From Pseudopyrenochaeta lycopersici (taxonomy: Eukaryota > Ascomycota > Dothideomycetes > Pleosporales > Pseudopyrenochaetaceae), in NCBI GenBank assembly GCA_003313425.1, contig NHZP01000058.1, forward strand, positions 124,001-188,000: a stretch of 64,000 nt of DNA, read 5' to 3'. Within the stretch, counting starts at the first letter, position 1; each line of letters opens with the position of its first letter. Below are positions 1 through 10,690 of this stretch, piece after piece. The notes beneath the pieces are model-generated. The model was given only the letters and a program-made list of their open reading frames with translations. It had not been told where the DNA came from and ran no database searches. The translations under genes were made by a program, and so were the position numbers.

Positions 1-249
1 GGAAAGAAATTTATTATAATTACATAAGAATACCTTAGTAGATAGCTAGAGGCACGAGTAATAGCTAATAATAAGTTATCTACTGTTACTAAGTTTTTAT
101 ATAAAGAAATCTTATATTACTAGAGTATAATAAAGACACTTACTATAGATAGCAGACCTAATTTTAGAAAAGTAGTTAAAGCCCTTAACGTGTCCCACAA
201 GCGAGCGCCGCGCACAAGCGAGCGCCGCACCCTACCAAGTTTGAGCACC
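1..249. other. AT-rich RIP-degraded sequence, unresolved
   Basis: Very TpA-rich sequence without a readable frame. It lies downstream of the transposase relic on the minus strand and may hold its 3' end. No terminal repeat could be identified. Confidence 0.4.
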
Positions 250-838
250 TCTACCAGCGTACAGCTCAACCATAAATTCAAGTAATCTATAGATATTAAT
301 ATGCAAGCTTAAGTAGCACCTATAGTATCGTTTTTATACGTGCGCGAGTTATGCCTAGTCTCTCTGCACCTTTTACAGCGCGATAGAGCCCGGCCGCTAA
401 GGCCTGATTGCTCCCTACTTTAACGCATTTCACGCCTAATCTGTTAATCAGCCTCTTGTTAAGTAGCTATATCCTCTCTAACTCCCTTTATTAAGACTCC
501 TCCTTTCTAAATCTACTTTCTTTTGCGCTGCTTTTGCTAAGTTACTGCCTAATTAACCTTCTTAAGGCTATTAATCCTACCCTCTATTAGCTTAGCTCTA
601 TATGCCCCTACTATAGCCTCCTTTGTAAACTAATTAAGCGCCTTAATAATTAAGGCTGGTAATGAGCTCTTATGCTGTTGAACGCGATCGCTAATTAGAG
701 TCGATTGAGCCTCAAACTCACGTGGGTTCCTTGGTGTTTGAGGCTCCCATAGAGCTCCTTGCTCAGCTCCTAGCTGAGCTCCTAGTTGAGCTCCTAACTG
801 AGCTCCTAGCTGAGCTCCTACCCCTCCTATTTTACATA
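250..838 (-). pseudogene. pogo/Fot1-family transposase C-terminus, RIP relic
   Basis: Read on the minus strand in one frame, with TAG/TAA taken as RIP-mutated CAG/CAA, this gives the usual C-terminal part of a fungal Fot1/pogo (Tc1-mariner superfamily) transposase. The order is a tetrapeptide GAQL repeat, a PQTPRNPREFEAQ segment, a coiled KALN...KRK basic stretch, and a terminal zinc knuckle CKRCRETRHNSRTY near 325-380 (normally C-C-H-C; the last Cys is now Tyr). The DDE catalytic core is not readable. The element is dead. The family call rests on recognising the C-terminal block; boundaries are approximate. Confidence 0.7.
752..823. repeat. 12-bp tandem repeat, 6 copies
   Basis: Six head-to-tail copies of GAGCTCCTAGCT with one or two changes each. 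Read on the minus strand in the transposase frame it encodes the tetrapeptide GAQL repeated. Confidence 0.85.
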
Positions 839-2929
839 GAACTTATTATGTTAATTTTATAAGCGCTTATCTTAGATGTTTTTAATTACCTATTTGAGGT
901 AGTCTTCTTATAGGTTATTATCTTATATAATAACAGTAGTAGGGTTTAAGTCGTTAGTTTATTATAATAGGAAAGGGTCTTTAGTAGCTAGTCTTAGCTT
1001 CTCTATATAGTATAATTTAGTTCTCTATAGTATATAAAGCTTAACCTAATAAGAGTTTTATACGCAGGTAACTTAGTACTTCTTACTTTTCTAGTTAAGT
1101 TTCTTACTTCTGCGTGTAGTTTATACGTGCCTAAGGTCTAACTATACCTAGTCTCTAACCTTATACTTAGGAGCTAAGCAACGTGTCTTATTTACCTATA
1201 CTTCCTGTTATTATTAAGCGTGTATTATAGCTAAGATAGCCTAGTTAGCAGCTTATTTTAGCGTTTATATAATACTTTCTACTTATTTACTAGGGGGTGT
1301 TACTCTATTAAGTAGGTTACTGCTAGCTAACTTTCTAGGTAGCTCTAGGAAGAGCGAGTTTAGATAGCTATATAAAAGGAAGAAAAGAGCGACGCCTATA
1401 AAAGAGTTCGTATAAGTATTTAGTATTAACTTAAAGATTAGGTATAGCGTTACTTAGTTATTCTAGTCGTAGTTATAAAAGATTTAACTAACTACCTTAA
1501 TATTACTATTTACGCGTTCTGTAGTGCTGTCTATTTATAGGTAGTAGGCTGTTAATAAGTTCCTCTATACTCTTAAGAGTTTACAGATTTTTCTCTATAG
1601 TTTACTTATAAATTACGTACCCCTATCTAACATAATAGACTTAAGGAGCCTATAGTAGTAGAAGACTTCTTATATAAATACCTAGGCTATATTATCTACT
1701 TTAATTATCTTAAGTAGGATTAGTATTACGCCTTTACCTAGGTAGTCTTTAACTACTATTAAGTTAGTATAGCTAGATAATAGTAGTAGACTAGTAATAA
1801 AGTTAACTATTAAGTCTTACTACGTATAACTAAGTACTAGTAATAGGCGTAGGTATCTGTGCTTACTATCTCCCTATAAGGTGCTTTATCTATATAAGCT
1901 GTAATTCTGTATAAATTAGCGGACGTTTTTACTTATACCTAGCTAGTACTAGGTACTAGCTAGCATATAGTACGTTTCTTCTCTTCCTAGGTAACCTGTT
2001 TGCACAGCTAGATATACTTACTAGATAATTCCTGTATAAAGGGGTTTATTTTTAGGCACCTAGATCCTAGATCTCTATTAGAGCTTTTTCTCTAAGTTAA
2101 TTATATAATCTCCTAGTAATATAGTAAGTTTCTTTGTTATGCTAGGTAGTGACCTAGCACCTAGCTTTATAGCGTCGTAGACTTCCTGATAGGTTAAGCT
2201 GTCTCGTACGGCTTAGTCCTAGTGTTTAGTAATTAAGTCCTTAAGGATTAGAGCTTTTAGTAGGGACTTAGCTATAATTAAGCTATTAAGGGTTAATGTA
2301 GGGGTTTATACGACCCCTATAACTGTTAGATCTTACTATTAAGCTAGTACTAATATAATAAACTCTCTACTTACTAGGCAGCTGTTATCTGTTCCTTATA
2401 GTAGGTCCTAGTCTCTTCTAGATAGTGCGTCTGCTTAGGTGTTCTTTTTACTTAGATAGTACTGTAGCTTTATATTATTAAACTATAATAGGTAGACTAA
2501 CTATTATACGTGTTATTCTATTATCTTTTACTTCTTTATAAAGTACTCTAGGTTCTTATAGTTAGTAATTACTTTAAATTCTTATACGCTATAGAGTTCT
2601 ACGTCCTATTTATTTAGGTATATAATAACTACTAGTAACTCTTTATTATAAATTAGGTAGTTACTCTTATACGCTAGAAATTTCCTTAAGAAGTAAGCTA
2701 CTATATAAAGAGTTTCTTACTTATCTTCTTATAATAGTACCTCGCCTATAGTAAAGCCTAAAGAGTTATATTCTACTATTATTTATTATTTAAGTAAGAA
2801 AGTAGTAAGAACTTTATCTACTAAGAATATATTCTTAAGAGCTTAGAAACTCTACTCTTATTTTATATCTTATAGAAATTTCTCTTCTTTTCTTATTAGC
2901 TATATAAGAGGCTTTACTAGTTAAGAGAA

Positions 2930-3560
2930 GTTTAAGATAAAGTATCTATAGAAGTTAGTAAACTCTAGGAATCTTTATATACCTTTAACTATTATTAAGG
3001 CCTCTTATTCTTAAATATCTTAGACTTTCTTAAGATTTATAGATATACCTTTCTATACTTCTAAGATAAAGTTAAGGTACTTTATATACTAAATATTAAA
3101 CTTATATTTACTTAGTTTTAGGTGTAGTCTTACTTCTTATAAGTAATCTAATACTTTTTATACGTAGGTATAGTACTAAGAGAGAGAACCTTTAGTAAAA
3201 ATAAGGATATTATCTAAGTATATAGAAGTAAAGTTATCTAAGAAGTCTTATAAGGCCTAGTTAATATACCTCTAGAAGGTACTTAGTGTATTTACTAAGC
3301 TAAAGGGCGTTACTAGCTACTTATATAATCTAAATTATGTTTAAAACGCAGTTATCTATTCTAATTCTTTACTTATCCTTATCTTATAGAATACTGCAGT
3401 AATATCTAGCTTAGTATACTATATAGCTTATCTAATTTAGTTTAACGTCTTACGTATAAGAGGTAGTAAGTAACAGTTCTTCTTAGTTAGGGCGTTAAGA
3501 GCTCTATAGTCTATACAGAATTATAGTCCTCCTCCTAGCTTACGTACAAATAGTATAAGC
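2930..3560 (-). pseudogene. gypsy F reverse transcriptase relic
   Basis: Minus-strand translation, ignoring RIP stops, gives the gypsy RT order: an FCIDYRALNALTKKN block, PLIRKTLN, a YTKLDITAVFYKIRI block and an IYLDNILIFT box (the YxDD active site mutated to YLDN). It continues into the RNase H connection. It cannot be expressed. Confidence 0.8.
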
Positions 3561-5752
3561 AAGGCTACTAGTAAGCTACTCGCACAGATAAACTCTTTAT
3601 CTAGGAGGTCTAATAGCGTCTTCCTTAGTACTAAGAGTTTATCTCTTAATATTACGTAGAGAGGTCTGTATAGTATCTCTAGCTTCTATCTATCCTTCTC
3701 TTCTAACTCTATTACGTAGTCTTATTATAGGTCTTACTATAAAAGTAACTTATTTCCTTCCTTAAGTAGGAATATCTTTAGATAAGGTTATACGTAAGCT
3801 AGTAAGGCGTTATATATTTCCTATAGTATTTTCTAAACTTTTAGGCGTAGTACTTTCTTAATATCTCTTAAGCTTATAGTAAAGATTTAAGTCTTACTAT
3901 AGCTTTATCTATAGTATTATACGTAGTATTAGAAAGCTATAGCTAATACTAAGGTATAGCTAAAGTTTAGGGTAACGTATTCTATACTATGTATAGTAAC
4001 CTTATATACTTTTAAGTATAGAAGTTTCTTCTCTGCGTTAATAACGCCTTTAATACTCTCTAACTAAGTCTTCCTAAGGATTATATTATATTAGTAAGTA
4101 GTTAGAGTAATATACGTAGCTGCGTGCTACTATATTCTTCCTATGTCTAATAAAAATTTTGTAACGTATAATACTATACTCTTTTATTTATTTACTCTTT
4201 TAATCTTAATAAGGAAGATCTTAATACGTAGTAAGTTTAAGTCTCTTATATATTTCTTACTTAATAAATAGTAGGTGTAGTAACTATTATTAATTATAGT
4301 AGTAGCTAGTTATATAGAATTAATAATAATATTTATAGATATAGGTTTTATAGTTACTAGCTATAGTAAGAGTAACCTTATTATTTATATAGGGTTTTAG
4401 ACTTATATAGGCTCTAGCATATAACTTTATACTAGAGCTACTCTTTTCCCTTATCTAAGGAGGATAGGAATTCTATTACTTATTTAGTAGTTATAGATAT
4501 AATCTTTATAAGTTTTATAAGTTTATTAACCTATCTTATATAATAGCCTTCTTAGCTATTTAATAACTTTATTATACACTAAGCTACTTAGTAGTTATAT
4601 AGACTATACCTTAAATAGGCGCTATTCTCTTTTCTTTCTTAGACCTATTTATATATTCCCTAGAATTCTTTTCTAAGTTTCGTATAGAGCTAGTAAGCTC
4701 CTATAGAAGTTATCTAGTTTATCTTATTATTATCTCTTTAGGTTATTAGTTAGCTCTGCGTGTTATACGCTTTGCCTATATAGCTCTTACTTATAGTAAT
4801 TCTCTCTATAGCTCTTAAATTTTCTTAGGTTACCTTAGTCTATTATATAAACTCTTTATATATTTCTCTAAATAGTAGTTAATAACCTACTTAAGTCCTT
4901 AGCAGCTTACTATTTAAGCTACTCTTAAGATAGTTAATCTTCTAAACGTAGCTTACGTTATCTAATCTAGCTTTAAGGAGCTTAAAGTTAAACGCTTAGA
5001 TATAAGAGTTAAATTCTATTCTTCTTTACTTAGTTATACAGAAGTATTTAAGGGCTTTCTCTCTTACTGTAGGGTCCTTAAAGAAGTTATTAAGGTAGGA
5101 CTATAGCTTAAGGAGAGATAGTGTTACTAGCCTATTTATAAGGTTTATTATATATAGGCTAAAGGTATTAAATACTTAGCTTATTATATAAGTAATAACG
5201 TAATTCACTCTACTATTATTATCTAGGTAGGCTGCACAGTCTCTGTACAGCTTTACTTAGACCTTTATTTTTTATTAAAGATATTACTTATGCGAGCCTT
5301 TCTTAAAGACTTCTATATTTAGTAGTCTTAGTTTCCTAATCTCTTATATAGGAGAGTCTTACTATTCTATTAAAAAGGGGGTAGAGACTATACGTACTAT
5401 CTATACACTACTTAATTTAGTAACTAAGTTCTTTAGCTCCTAAACTTAGTTCTGTAATAACTTATACAGCTAGCTCTACTATTAACTAGCTAATTTATTA
5501 AGGCTATCTTGTAAGGAGTTAACTGTTACTAATAGATCTTCTGCTAAGGGTTAGTTATTACGTAGTTATTAGGGGTCGTGCTAATGCAACTAGTGTTGCT
5601 AAGGTGCGTGCTAGTGCAGCTAGTGTTACTGCTGTCCTAAGGCTCCTGTTATCTGCATCTAGTGCTCTTATTGTTGTAGCTCGTACGCTTGTTAGTTTAA
5701 GGGCCCTTAGTGTCCGTCTATTATTTTTTTTAGTTATTAATCTTTCTCCTTA

Positions 5753-6002
5753 TGTTATAGGCGAAGAGGCCTAGCTAACAAGTGTGCATTTATCCTATAC
5801 TACAGAAGGAGAAAGATAGAGAAGAGGTTACAGGTATCCTTAGAGGATATATATATATATTCGTACGAGTAAAGAGGAACGTGCTCCTCTGGCTGCTAAC
5901 TTGTACGAGCTAATAAGAAAAGGGGGCAGAGGAGATTAAGGAGTTCTTTCCCCGTGCGATAGTAGCGAAGCCTCTCCTGCTTAAAGGGCGCAGCCTATTA
6001 CA
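5753..6002 (-). repeat. 5' LTR of gypsy F (250 bp)
   Basis: Bounded by TG/CA ends on the minus strand. The outer (right) half keeps CpA-rich, GC-balanced sequence, while the inner half is more AT-rich. No second copy is present in the window, so the LTR call rests on end motifs and on the break in the host sequence at 6,002. Confidence 0.55.
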
Positions 6003-6011
6003 AGAGGATTA

Positions 6012-6540
6012 CTTTTAAGCTAAGATAGAGTAAAGACGCTCTAGTCTAAGGTAAAAGTCTTAGGTATTAGCTCTTATTTAAGAATATTAACCTTACAGTT
6101 AATATCCTTAATCGCCTCTAACGCTTTAATCTCTTCCGTAATATAACTAGAATTATTTACTTATTACTATTTATAACGCTATAATAACTTTTATTATTTA
6201 TAAAGTTAATTCTTTTTCGCGTAAGTAGTAAGAAGGGCGTTTAGCGCCTTCTCTTCTGTATTATTAGCCTTAGCTTCTTACGCGTCTAACTAAGCTAATT
6301 CCTTATCTAGATAAGAAAAGTTTAGGACTAGTATATCTACTAGCTTATATAATAACACTCTATTATAATAATAATTTCTATACTTTTCTTTTAATAATAA
6401 TATCCTATACTCTAACTTCTTTTTTAAATAATATTTATATAAAACTATAGTAACCTAACTAATAGCGTTTATATAATCTCTAACAGAATAATAATAAGTA
6501 GTACTATAAGAAGCTATAAGTTAGTTATAAGAACATAAGG
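6012..6540 (-). pseudogene. antisense coiled-coil ORF of gypsy A2, RIP relic
   Basis: On the strand opposite to the element's own genes, one frame runs through the whole post-integrase region with only CAG/CAA/TGG-type stops. It shares blocks with the A copy: TTYYYSVRDYINAIS, LVDILVLNFSYLDKELA, and EEIKALEAIKDIN. The protein is Lys/Glu/Ala-rich and predicted coiled coil. No function is known to me. Confidence 0.65.
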
Positions 6541-6557
6541 ACTAGAGGGGAGGATAG

Positions 6558-6957
6558 TGTTACAAATAGGAAGTAGGAAGGCGGCAGTTATAAGGATAAG
6601 GGAGGAGGCACAGACAACTAACGAGGAGACTAAGCCTCTAAACTAACTAATAACGCTAGGGTTACGTAATCCTAGGAAACCTACGCTAAGACAGACTATA
6701 TTCTATAGGACAGAGACAAACCTAGAAATCCTAGAGGGGGCCTTATAGAAATCCTATAAGACAATTATATATATAGACTCGCATAATGTAGTCCTACGGC
6801 ACATTATAATTAACTTAAGATAATCTACGAGTATACTACTATCTAATACTTCTACCTTTAACCTACCTAGTCCTGCACATCTACAGAATACTCTAAAGAT
6901 ACTAACTAGTTAACACCAGTTGCTTTATATTATAACCACTTAATTAGATCTTTAACA
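6558..6957 (+). repeat. 3' LTR of gypsy A2 (400 bp)
   Basis: Starts TGTTACAAATAGG (unmutated family start TGTTACGAACAGG) and ends GATCTTTAACA. It is homologous, inverted, to 9,372-9,727 plus 16,770-16,816 and to 39,092-39,460. Confidence 0.9.
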
Positions 6958-7139
6958 GTAAACGTAGACCTTATATACCTAGTTATACCTTATATATATT
7001 ATACACTTCTAAACTATAGCTTTCTTAAAGGAGTTAATAAAATTATAGAGGCGTTAATAATAAATAGTGCTAGATACCTGTAGATATTTAGGCATAGTAA
7101 GATATAGTAAGGTAAAAGTAGGAAACGCCTACGTTATAT
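6958..7139 (+). mobile_element. Fragment of a gypsy B-like 3' tail
   Basis: Matches, inverted, gypsy B between about 10,165 and 10,343, including the shared stretch AAAGGAGTTAATAAAATTAT. It abuts the end of the A2 LTR, so A2 appears to have inserted into a B-like element. It is broken on the right by the MITE at 7,140. Confidence 0.6.
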
Positions 7140-7616
7140 ACAGTCACATGAAAAAAGTTTCTTCCGCTAAGCGATTTTACACCAAAACGACCACTTTTTA
7201 TACTAAAATTACTCGCTGTCTACATATTTAATCTTTTTAAAAGTAATAATATTAATAAAACTTTACTAAAACTTTAGTTTAGTTAAGAGTAAAAATAAAA
7301 ATAAAATTCTTTAATTATATAATATATCTTTAAAGATAAGAAAAATTAATTTTCCTTAAATTTGTATGTAAAGAGCGACTTTTTCTACTTTTTTTCTACC
7401 TTTTTTTATAAATAACTATACATACTACGCTTATAAGTATATATTCTAGTATTTATAATTTTAAATAATATAATAAGGTATTATCTATGTTACTTTTTAA
7501 TTTTAATATAATTTATTGAAAATCTAAGAAGTTAGGGTTATCTTATAATTAATAACTTTTTGGTGTAGTTTGGTGGGGAAAAAACTTGGCGGAAGAAACT
7601 TTATTCATGTGACTGT
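7140..7616. mobile_element. MITE, 477 bp, about 30-bp terminal inverted repeats
   Basis: Left end ACAGTCACATGAAAAAAGTT and right end (reverse complement) ACAGTCACATGAATAAAGTT continue as near-perfect inverted repeats through CTTCCGCTAAG / CTTCCGCCAAG. The flanks carry TAT on both sides (7,137-7,139 and 7,617-7,619), suggesting a TA-type target duplication. There is no coding capacity; the interior is extremely AT-rich. This is typical of a Tc1/mariner-type non-autonomous element, but the family is an inference. Confidence 0.75.
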
Positions 7617-7619
7617 TAT

Positions 7620-8651
7620 AGCTATAACTACTCGTCTAGACATTATATTTGCGACGTTATAACTAGCACGCTTTCTAATAAATCTAGGACAGGAGTATTA
7701 TAATGCAGCTAATTAAGTTCTCCTCTACGTACAGAGCACTAGAAATTAAGCGCTTAAGCTTAGCAGAGATAGTTAACTTAAAGTCGTGAGCAACGCCTCT
7801 TTTACTAATAACACACTAGATAGAAAGAGCTTATAGGGATATATAATTAAGTTATTTAGTAGCTTAATTACTTAGAAAGTAAGTAAGTAAGATCTAGTTA
7901 TAACCTTAACGACAGAAGCTAAGCTTCTTACGCTATTATAAGTTATAAAAGAAGCTATATTTATATTATAACTACTTAAGGAACTGTAAATTAAACTACC
8001 TAAGAATATAATTATAATATAATGCGATAATACTTAAACTATCTAGCTAATTAATAAAGAGGTCTTACAGTTATAAACTAAGCTCTAGCATGTAGATATT
8101 TACTATTATTAGCTAAGACAGGAAGTGTTAAGAAGAAGTATTTAGGTTATCTATATCTAATTAGCTAACATGCTAGCTAATAGCTTTATAAAAGCGCTGC
8201 TAGTAAATAAATAGGCATAATTTCTAAGCTAAATAGGCCTTATAGAGCGCACAGGAAGCAGAGAAATAACTGTATCGCGCCTTAAAGAGATCTAAAGCTA
8301 AATTAAGAAGCTAGAGATTAAGCAGGCGTAGCTAGACGGTAATTAATACCTCTTATAAACGAGCTCTAGGCTTATTAGAAGATAATATAAGTAGTTCTTA
8401 TCTAGCTTAAAATAGTTTCTAAGCTGAAGGGGTATGTTAGATATAAGGAGAAGCTTAGAAGTACTGTATAAGAAAGGGCGATAAATAGTAGGACTAATAA
8501 CTATTACTAATTAACAGGACCTCCAGAAGCAGCGGAGATATAGAAGAAAGCAGGAGACAGAACTCAACAAAAAAGGAAATTATGATCAACACACAATCGA
8601 TTTATCGCAATCATTAATTCTGCAAAGCGCATTTCAGCATTTCATCTAACA
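7620..8651 (+). mobile_element. Ty1/Copia 3' fragment with 3' LTR, RIP relic
   Basis: The plus-strand frame gives Copia RNase H: an ARFLINLG block, LTTEAKLLTL (the TEAE-type motif), CDNT, LRQEVLRRSI and ANMLANSFIKAL (the ADxxTKxL box), with RIP stops. It is clearly a relative of Copia E at 23,662-28,955. A purine run CTGAAGGGGTA precedes an LTR starting TGTTAGATATAAG at 8,435 and ending CATCTAACA at 8,651; the last 24 nt match the E LTR end with few changes. The upstream part of the element is missing. Confidence 0.75.
8435..8651 (+). repeat. LTR of the Copia fragment (217 bp)
   Basis: TG/CA-bounded, preceded by a polypurine tract. The end CGCATTTCAGCATTTCATCT resembles the end of the Copia E LTR. 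Confidence 0.65.
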
Positions 8652-8692
8652 ACTAGTCTAGCTAGCTTATTTAATCCTTAAGCAGAATCTAC

Positions 8693-9235
8693 AGAATAGG
8701 CGTAGGTAGGGTAGTAAATAGGTTACGGGTACCCGCTATAGGTATAGGTTAGGTATAGGGTTATAGATAAGTAGGTTGGGTTTAGGGTTAGGTCGCACAG
8801 ACTATAGGTATAGGTTAGGGTTGGGTCGCACAGACTATAGGTATAGGTTAGGGTTGGGTCGCACAGACTCTAGGTTAGGTTAAGGCTAAGGTTATGTATG
8901 TATAGGTTTAGGTTGAGTTACGGGTACCCACTAGGGTTGCTTAGTAATTATAATAATTTACTATAACTAGTAGCATAACTAGCTATTTTGGATATATATT
9001 AGTTAGTATTAGACCTAATATAAAAAAGACGTGATTAGTTAGACCTAGACGTATCTAAGGCTAATAACCCTAACCCTAACCTCAACCCATTTACAGTAAC
9101 CTTAACCTATACCTATTACTAGCGTATAAAGATTGGGTATAGAGCTGGGTTAGGTACGGGTCTTATGTAATTAAACCTAACCCAACCCCAACCTATACCT
9201 ATTTGCTACCCTAGGCGTAGGCTTAGTAATTTTAT
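8693..9235. repeat. Inverted-repeat element with telomere-like G-rich words
   Basis: The left arm reads ...TAGGGTAGTAAATAGGT... and the right arm, reverse-complemented, reads ...TAGGGTAGCAAATAGGT.... Inside, one strand is rich in GGTTAGGGT / GGTTGGGT / GGGTTTAGGG words on the left, with their complements (CTAACCCTAACCTCAACCC) on the right. A 33-bp unit (GTCGCACAGAC plus a TAGGTATAGGTTAGGGTT part) is tandemly repeated about 2.5 times around 8,795-8,870. No ORF is present. It looks like a foldback/MITE-type element; an interstitial telomeric origin is a weaker alternative. Confidence 0.55.
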
Positions 9236-9366
9236 CGTCTATTTTATAAGCGTTAATTACTCTTAAACCTATATATAGGGGTTATTTAGATTAGAGTAGT
9301 AAGGTAACTATTTACTAGCTCTTTAAGTTCGCAGAGAGAATAAACTTGCGTCCTTAAAGCGCTAGG
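9236..9366. other. AT-rich flank of gypsy A, nothing recognised
   Basis: A short RIP-type stretch between the inverted-repeat element and the target-site duplication of gypsy A. No frame or repeat is recognised. Confidence 0.3.
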
Positions 9367-9371
9367 CTTAT
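9367..9371. repeat. Target-site duplication CTTAT, left (gypsy A)
   Basis: Five bases directly outside the LTR end, identical to 39,461-39,465. Confidence 0.85.
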
Positions 9372-9727
9372 TATTAAAGATCTAATCAAGTAGTTACAAT
9401 ATAAAGCAACTAGTGTTAACTAGTTAGTATCTTTAGAGTATTCTGTAGATGTGCAGGCTAGGTTAAAGGTAGAAGTATAGAATAGTAGTAATATAGTATA
9501 CTTATAGATTATCTTAAGTTAATTACAATGTGCTATAGGGCCACATTATATAAGTCTATATACATAATTATCTTATAGGATCCCTATAAGGCCCCCTCTA
9601 GGATTCTTAGGTTTATCTCCGTCCTATAGGACATAGTCCGCCTTAGCGTGGGTTTTCTAGGATTACGTAATCCTGGCGTCATCAGTTAGTTCAGAGGCTT
9701 AGTCTCCACGTTAGTCGTCCGTGCCTT
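9372..9727 (-). repeat. 3' LTR of gypsy A, first part
   Basis: The distal part of the 3' LTR, cut at 9,727 by the insertion of gypsy B. It continues at 16,770-16,816. It holds the end TATTAAAGATC (RIP-changed complement of the GATCTTTAACA terminus). Confidence 0.9.
9723..9727. repeat. Target-site duplication GCCTT, left (gypsy B)
   Basis: Identical to 16,765-16,769. The intact sister LTR at 39,4xx reads straight through as GTCCGTGCCTTCTCCCTC with one copy, which is an in-window empty site. Confidence 0.9.
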
Positions 9728-10116
9728 TGTAAAGAATCTTAAAAGCTATCGGTAAGGATAACCAATGAGATTGCAAGGTTGGTTCTCCGGGATAGAGTGA
9801 GGGACTAGATAGAAAGGGGTTTAATACTAAGATAGTAAGAGGGCGCTTCTATAAAGAGTACTAAGGGTTAAGAATAATTAGTATTACTATTACTATACTA
9901 TAGAGTATAATATTAAGTTAAACATAATAAGCTATAGGGGTTCATTATAGTAATCTATATACATAGAAGTTATGCATGTTGCTTAGTGTGCTCAGTATGC
10001 TCAGTGTTACTAATCAGACTAATTAACTAAGTACGTCACGTGACCTCAGTTATTAGTCCAATACCTGTGAAGTCCAGTTAGGGCTACTAAGACAGGGTTC
10101 TAGCAGGATCGTAACA
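9728..10116 (-). repeat. 3' LTR of gypsy B (389 bp)
   Basis: On the plus strand it starts TGTAAAGAATC and ends GATCGTAACA. It is the same length as its partner at 16,376-16,764. The outer (left) end is unmutated and the inner end RIP-mutated, the reverse of its partner. Confidence 0.95.
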
Positions 10117-10201
10117 CCATCCCCCTCCTGTCCTAGCGCTGTCCTTAGTGCTTATTATATAACGCGGGTGTTTCCCACTTCTTACCGCATCATGTCTCGC
10201 T

Positions 10202-10690
10202 ATGCCTAAACATCTATAAGTGTCTAGCACTATCCGTTACTAACGCCTCTATAATTTTATTAACTCCTTTAAAGAAGCTATAGTTTAAAAGTGCGCGACG
10301 TGCGCGAAGTATAATAGGGTATGTAAGGTCTATATTCGTTCTAGGAAATATAGTAAGTATCTGCGTTAAGGGTAACGCTGTAACGTGCGAGTTATAAAGT
10401 CTAAGTTTAAATAATTAGTAGATTAAAAGACAAAGCTTCAGGAACAGATAAAAGAATCTAAGAACGCGTAAGAAGTTACAATAAAGGCGCATAAAAAGGC
10501 TCTAGAAGAGCTGCGCGTTACTTAGGCTCACGAAGAGCAGTTACAATAGTAAATAGATTTAATTAATTAGCGCGCAGAAGAAGTAATAGCTGTAGAGGAG
10601 CGGAATATTAAAGAGTAAGAGGCGGCAGAGGCCTTATTACCTAAAAACACTTCTAACGCTCTTAGGTTTAGTTTATCGCCTAGTACCTAG
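10202..10690 (+). pseudogene. Antisense ORF of gypsy B: Cys-motif plus coiled-coil protein, RIP relic
   Basis: It starts with ATG (MPKHL...) and runs 162 codons on the strand opposite to gypsy B, ending at TAG 10,688-10,690. The interrupting stops are of the kind RIP makes from CAG/CAA (TAG/TAA). Near codon 30 there is a Cys cluster KCATCAKYNRVCKV followed about 15 residues later by RCNV. The rest is a long Gln/Lys/Glu-rich predicted coiled coil (KTKLQEQIKESKNA..., HKKALEELRV, AEEVIAVEERNIKE). The layout is known to me from many unnamed fungal proteins near gypsy elements. Function unknown; the Cys residues suggest metal binding. Confidence 0.7.

Larger units (their letters stand above)
840..6002 (-). 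mobile_element. Ty3/gypsy retrotransposon F, RIP-inactivated, left end unresolved
   Basis: A minus-strand LTR retrotransposon. Its 5' LTR is at 5,753-6,002 (TGTAATAGGC... to ...CTATAACA on the minus strand). Gag-like sequence follows at about 5,200-5,700, reverse transcriptase at about 2,930-3,560 and integrase core at about 1,600-2,050. Every frame is full of RIP stops. No matching 3' LTR is seen before the pogo relic near 840, so the element is either truncated or interrupted. Its right edge interrupts the 3' part of a second gypsy A copy: that copy's antisense ORF reads cleanly up to about 6,008 and then stops matching. Confidence 0.7.
6003..6957 (+). mobile_element. 3' fragment of a second gypsy A copy (A2)
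   Basis: A plus-strand fragment consisting of the post-integrase region (6,003-6,557) followed by a complete 3' LTR (6,558-6,957). A purine tract AGAGGGGAGGATAG sits directly before the LTR, as expected for second-strand priming. It is an inverted match to the A element around 16,828-17,044 joined to 20,468-20,770, and it acts as an empty site showing what A looked like before element C inserted. Confidence 0.8.

Noticed and set aside
8693..9235. True internal telomere
   Set aside because: The words are irregular, sit in two opposed arms with defined end repeats, and are flanked by transposons on both sides.
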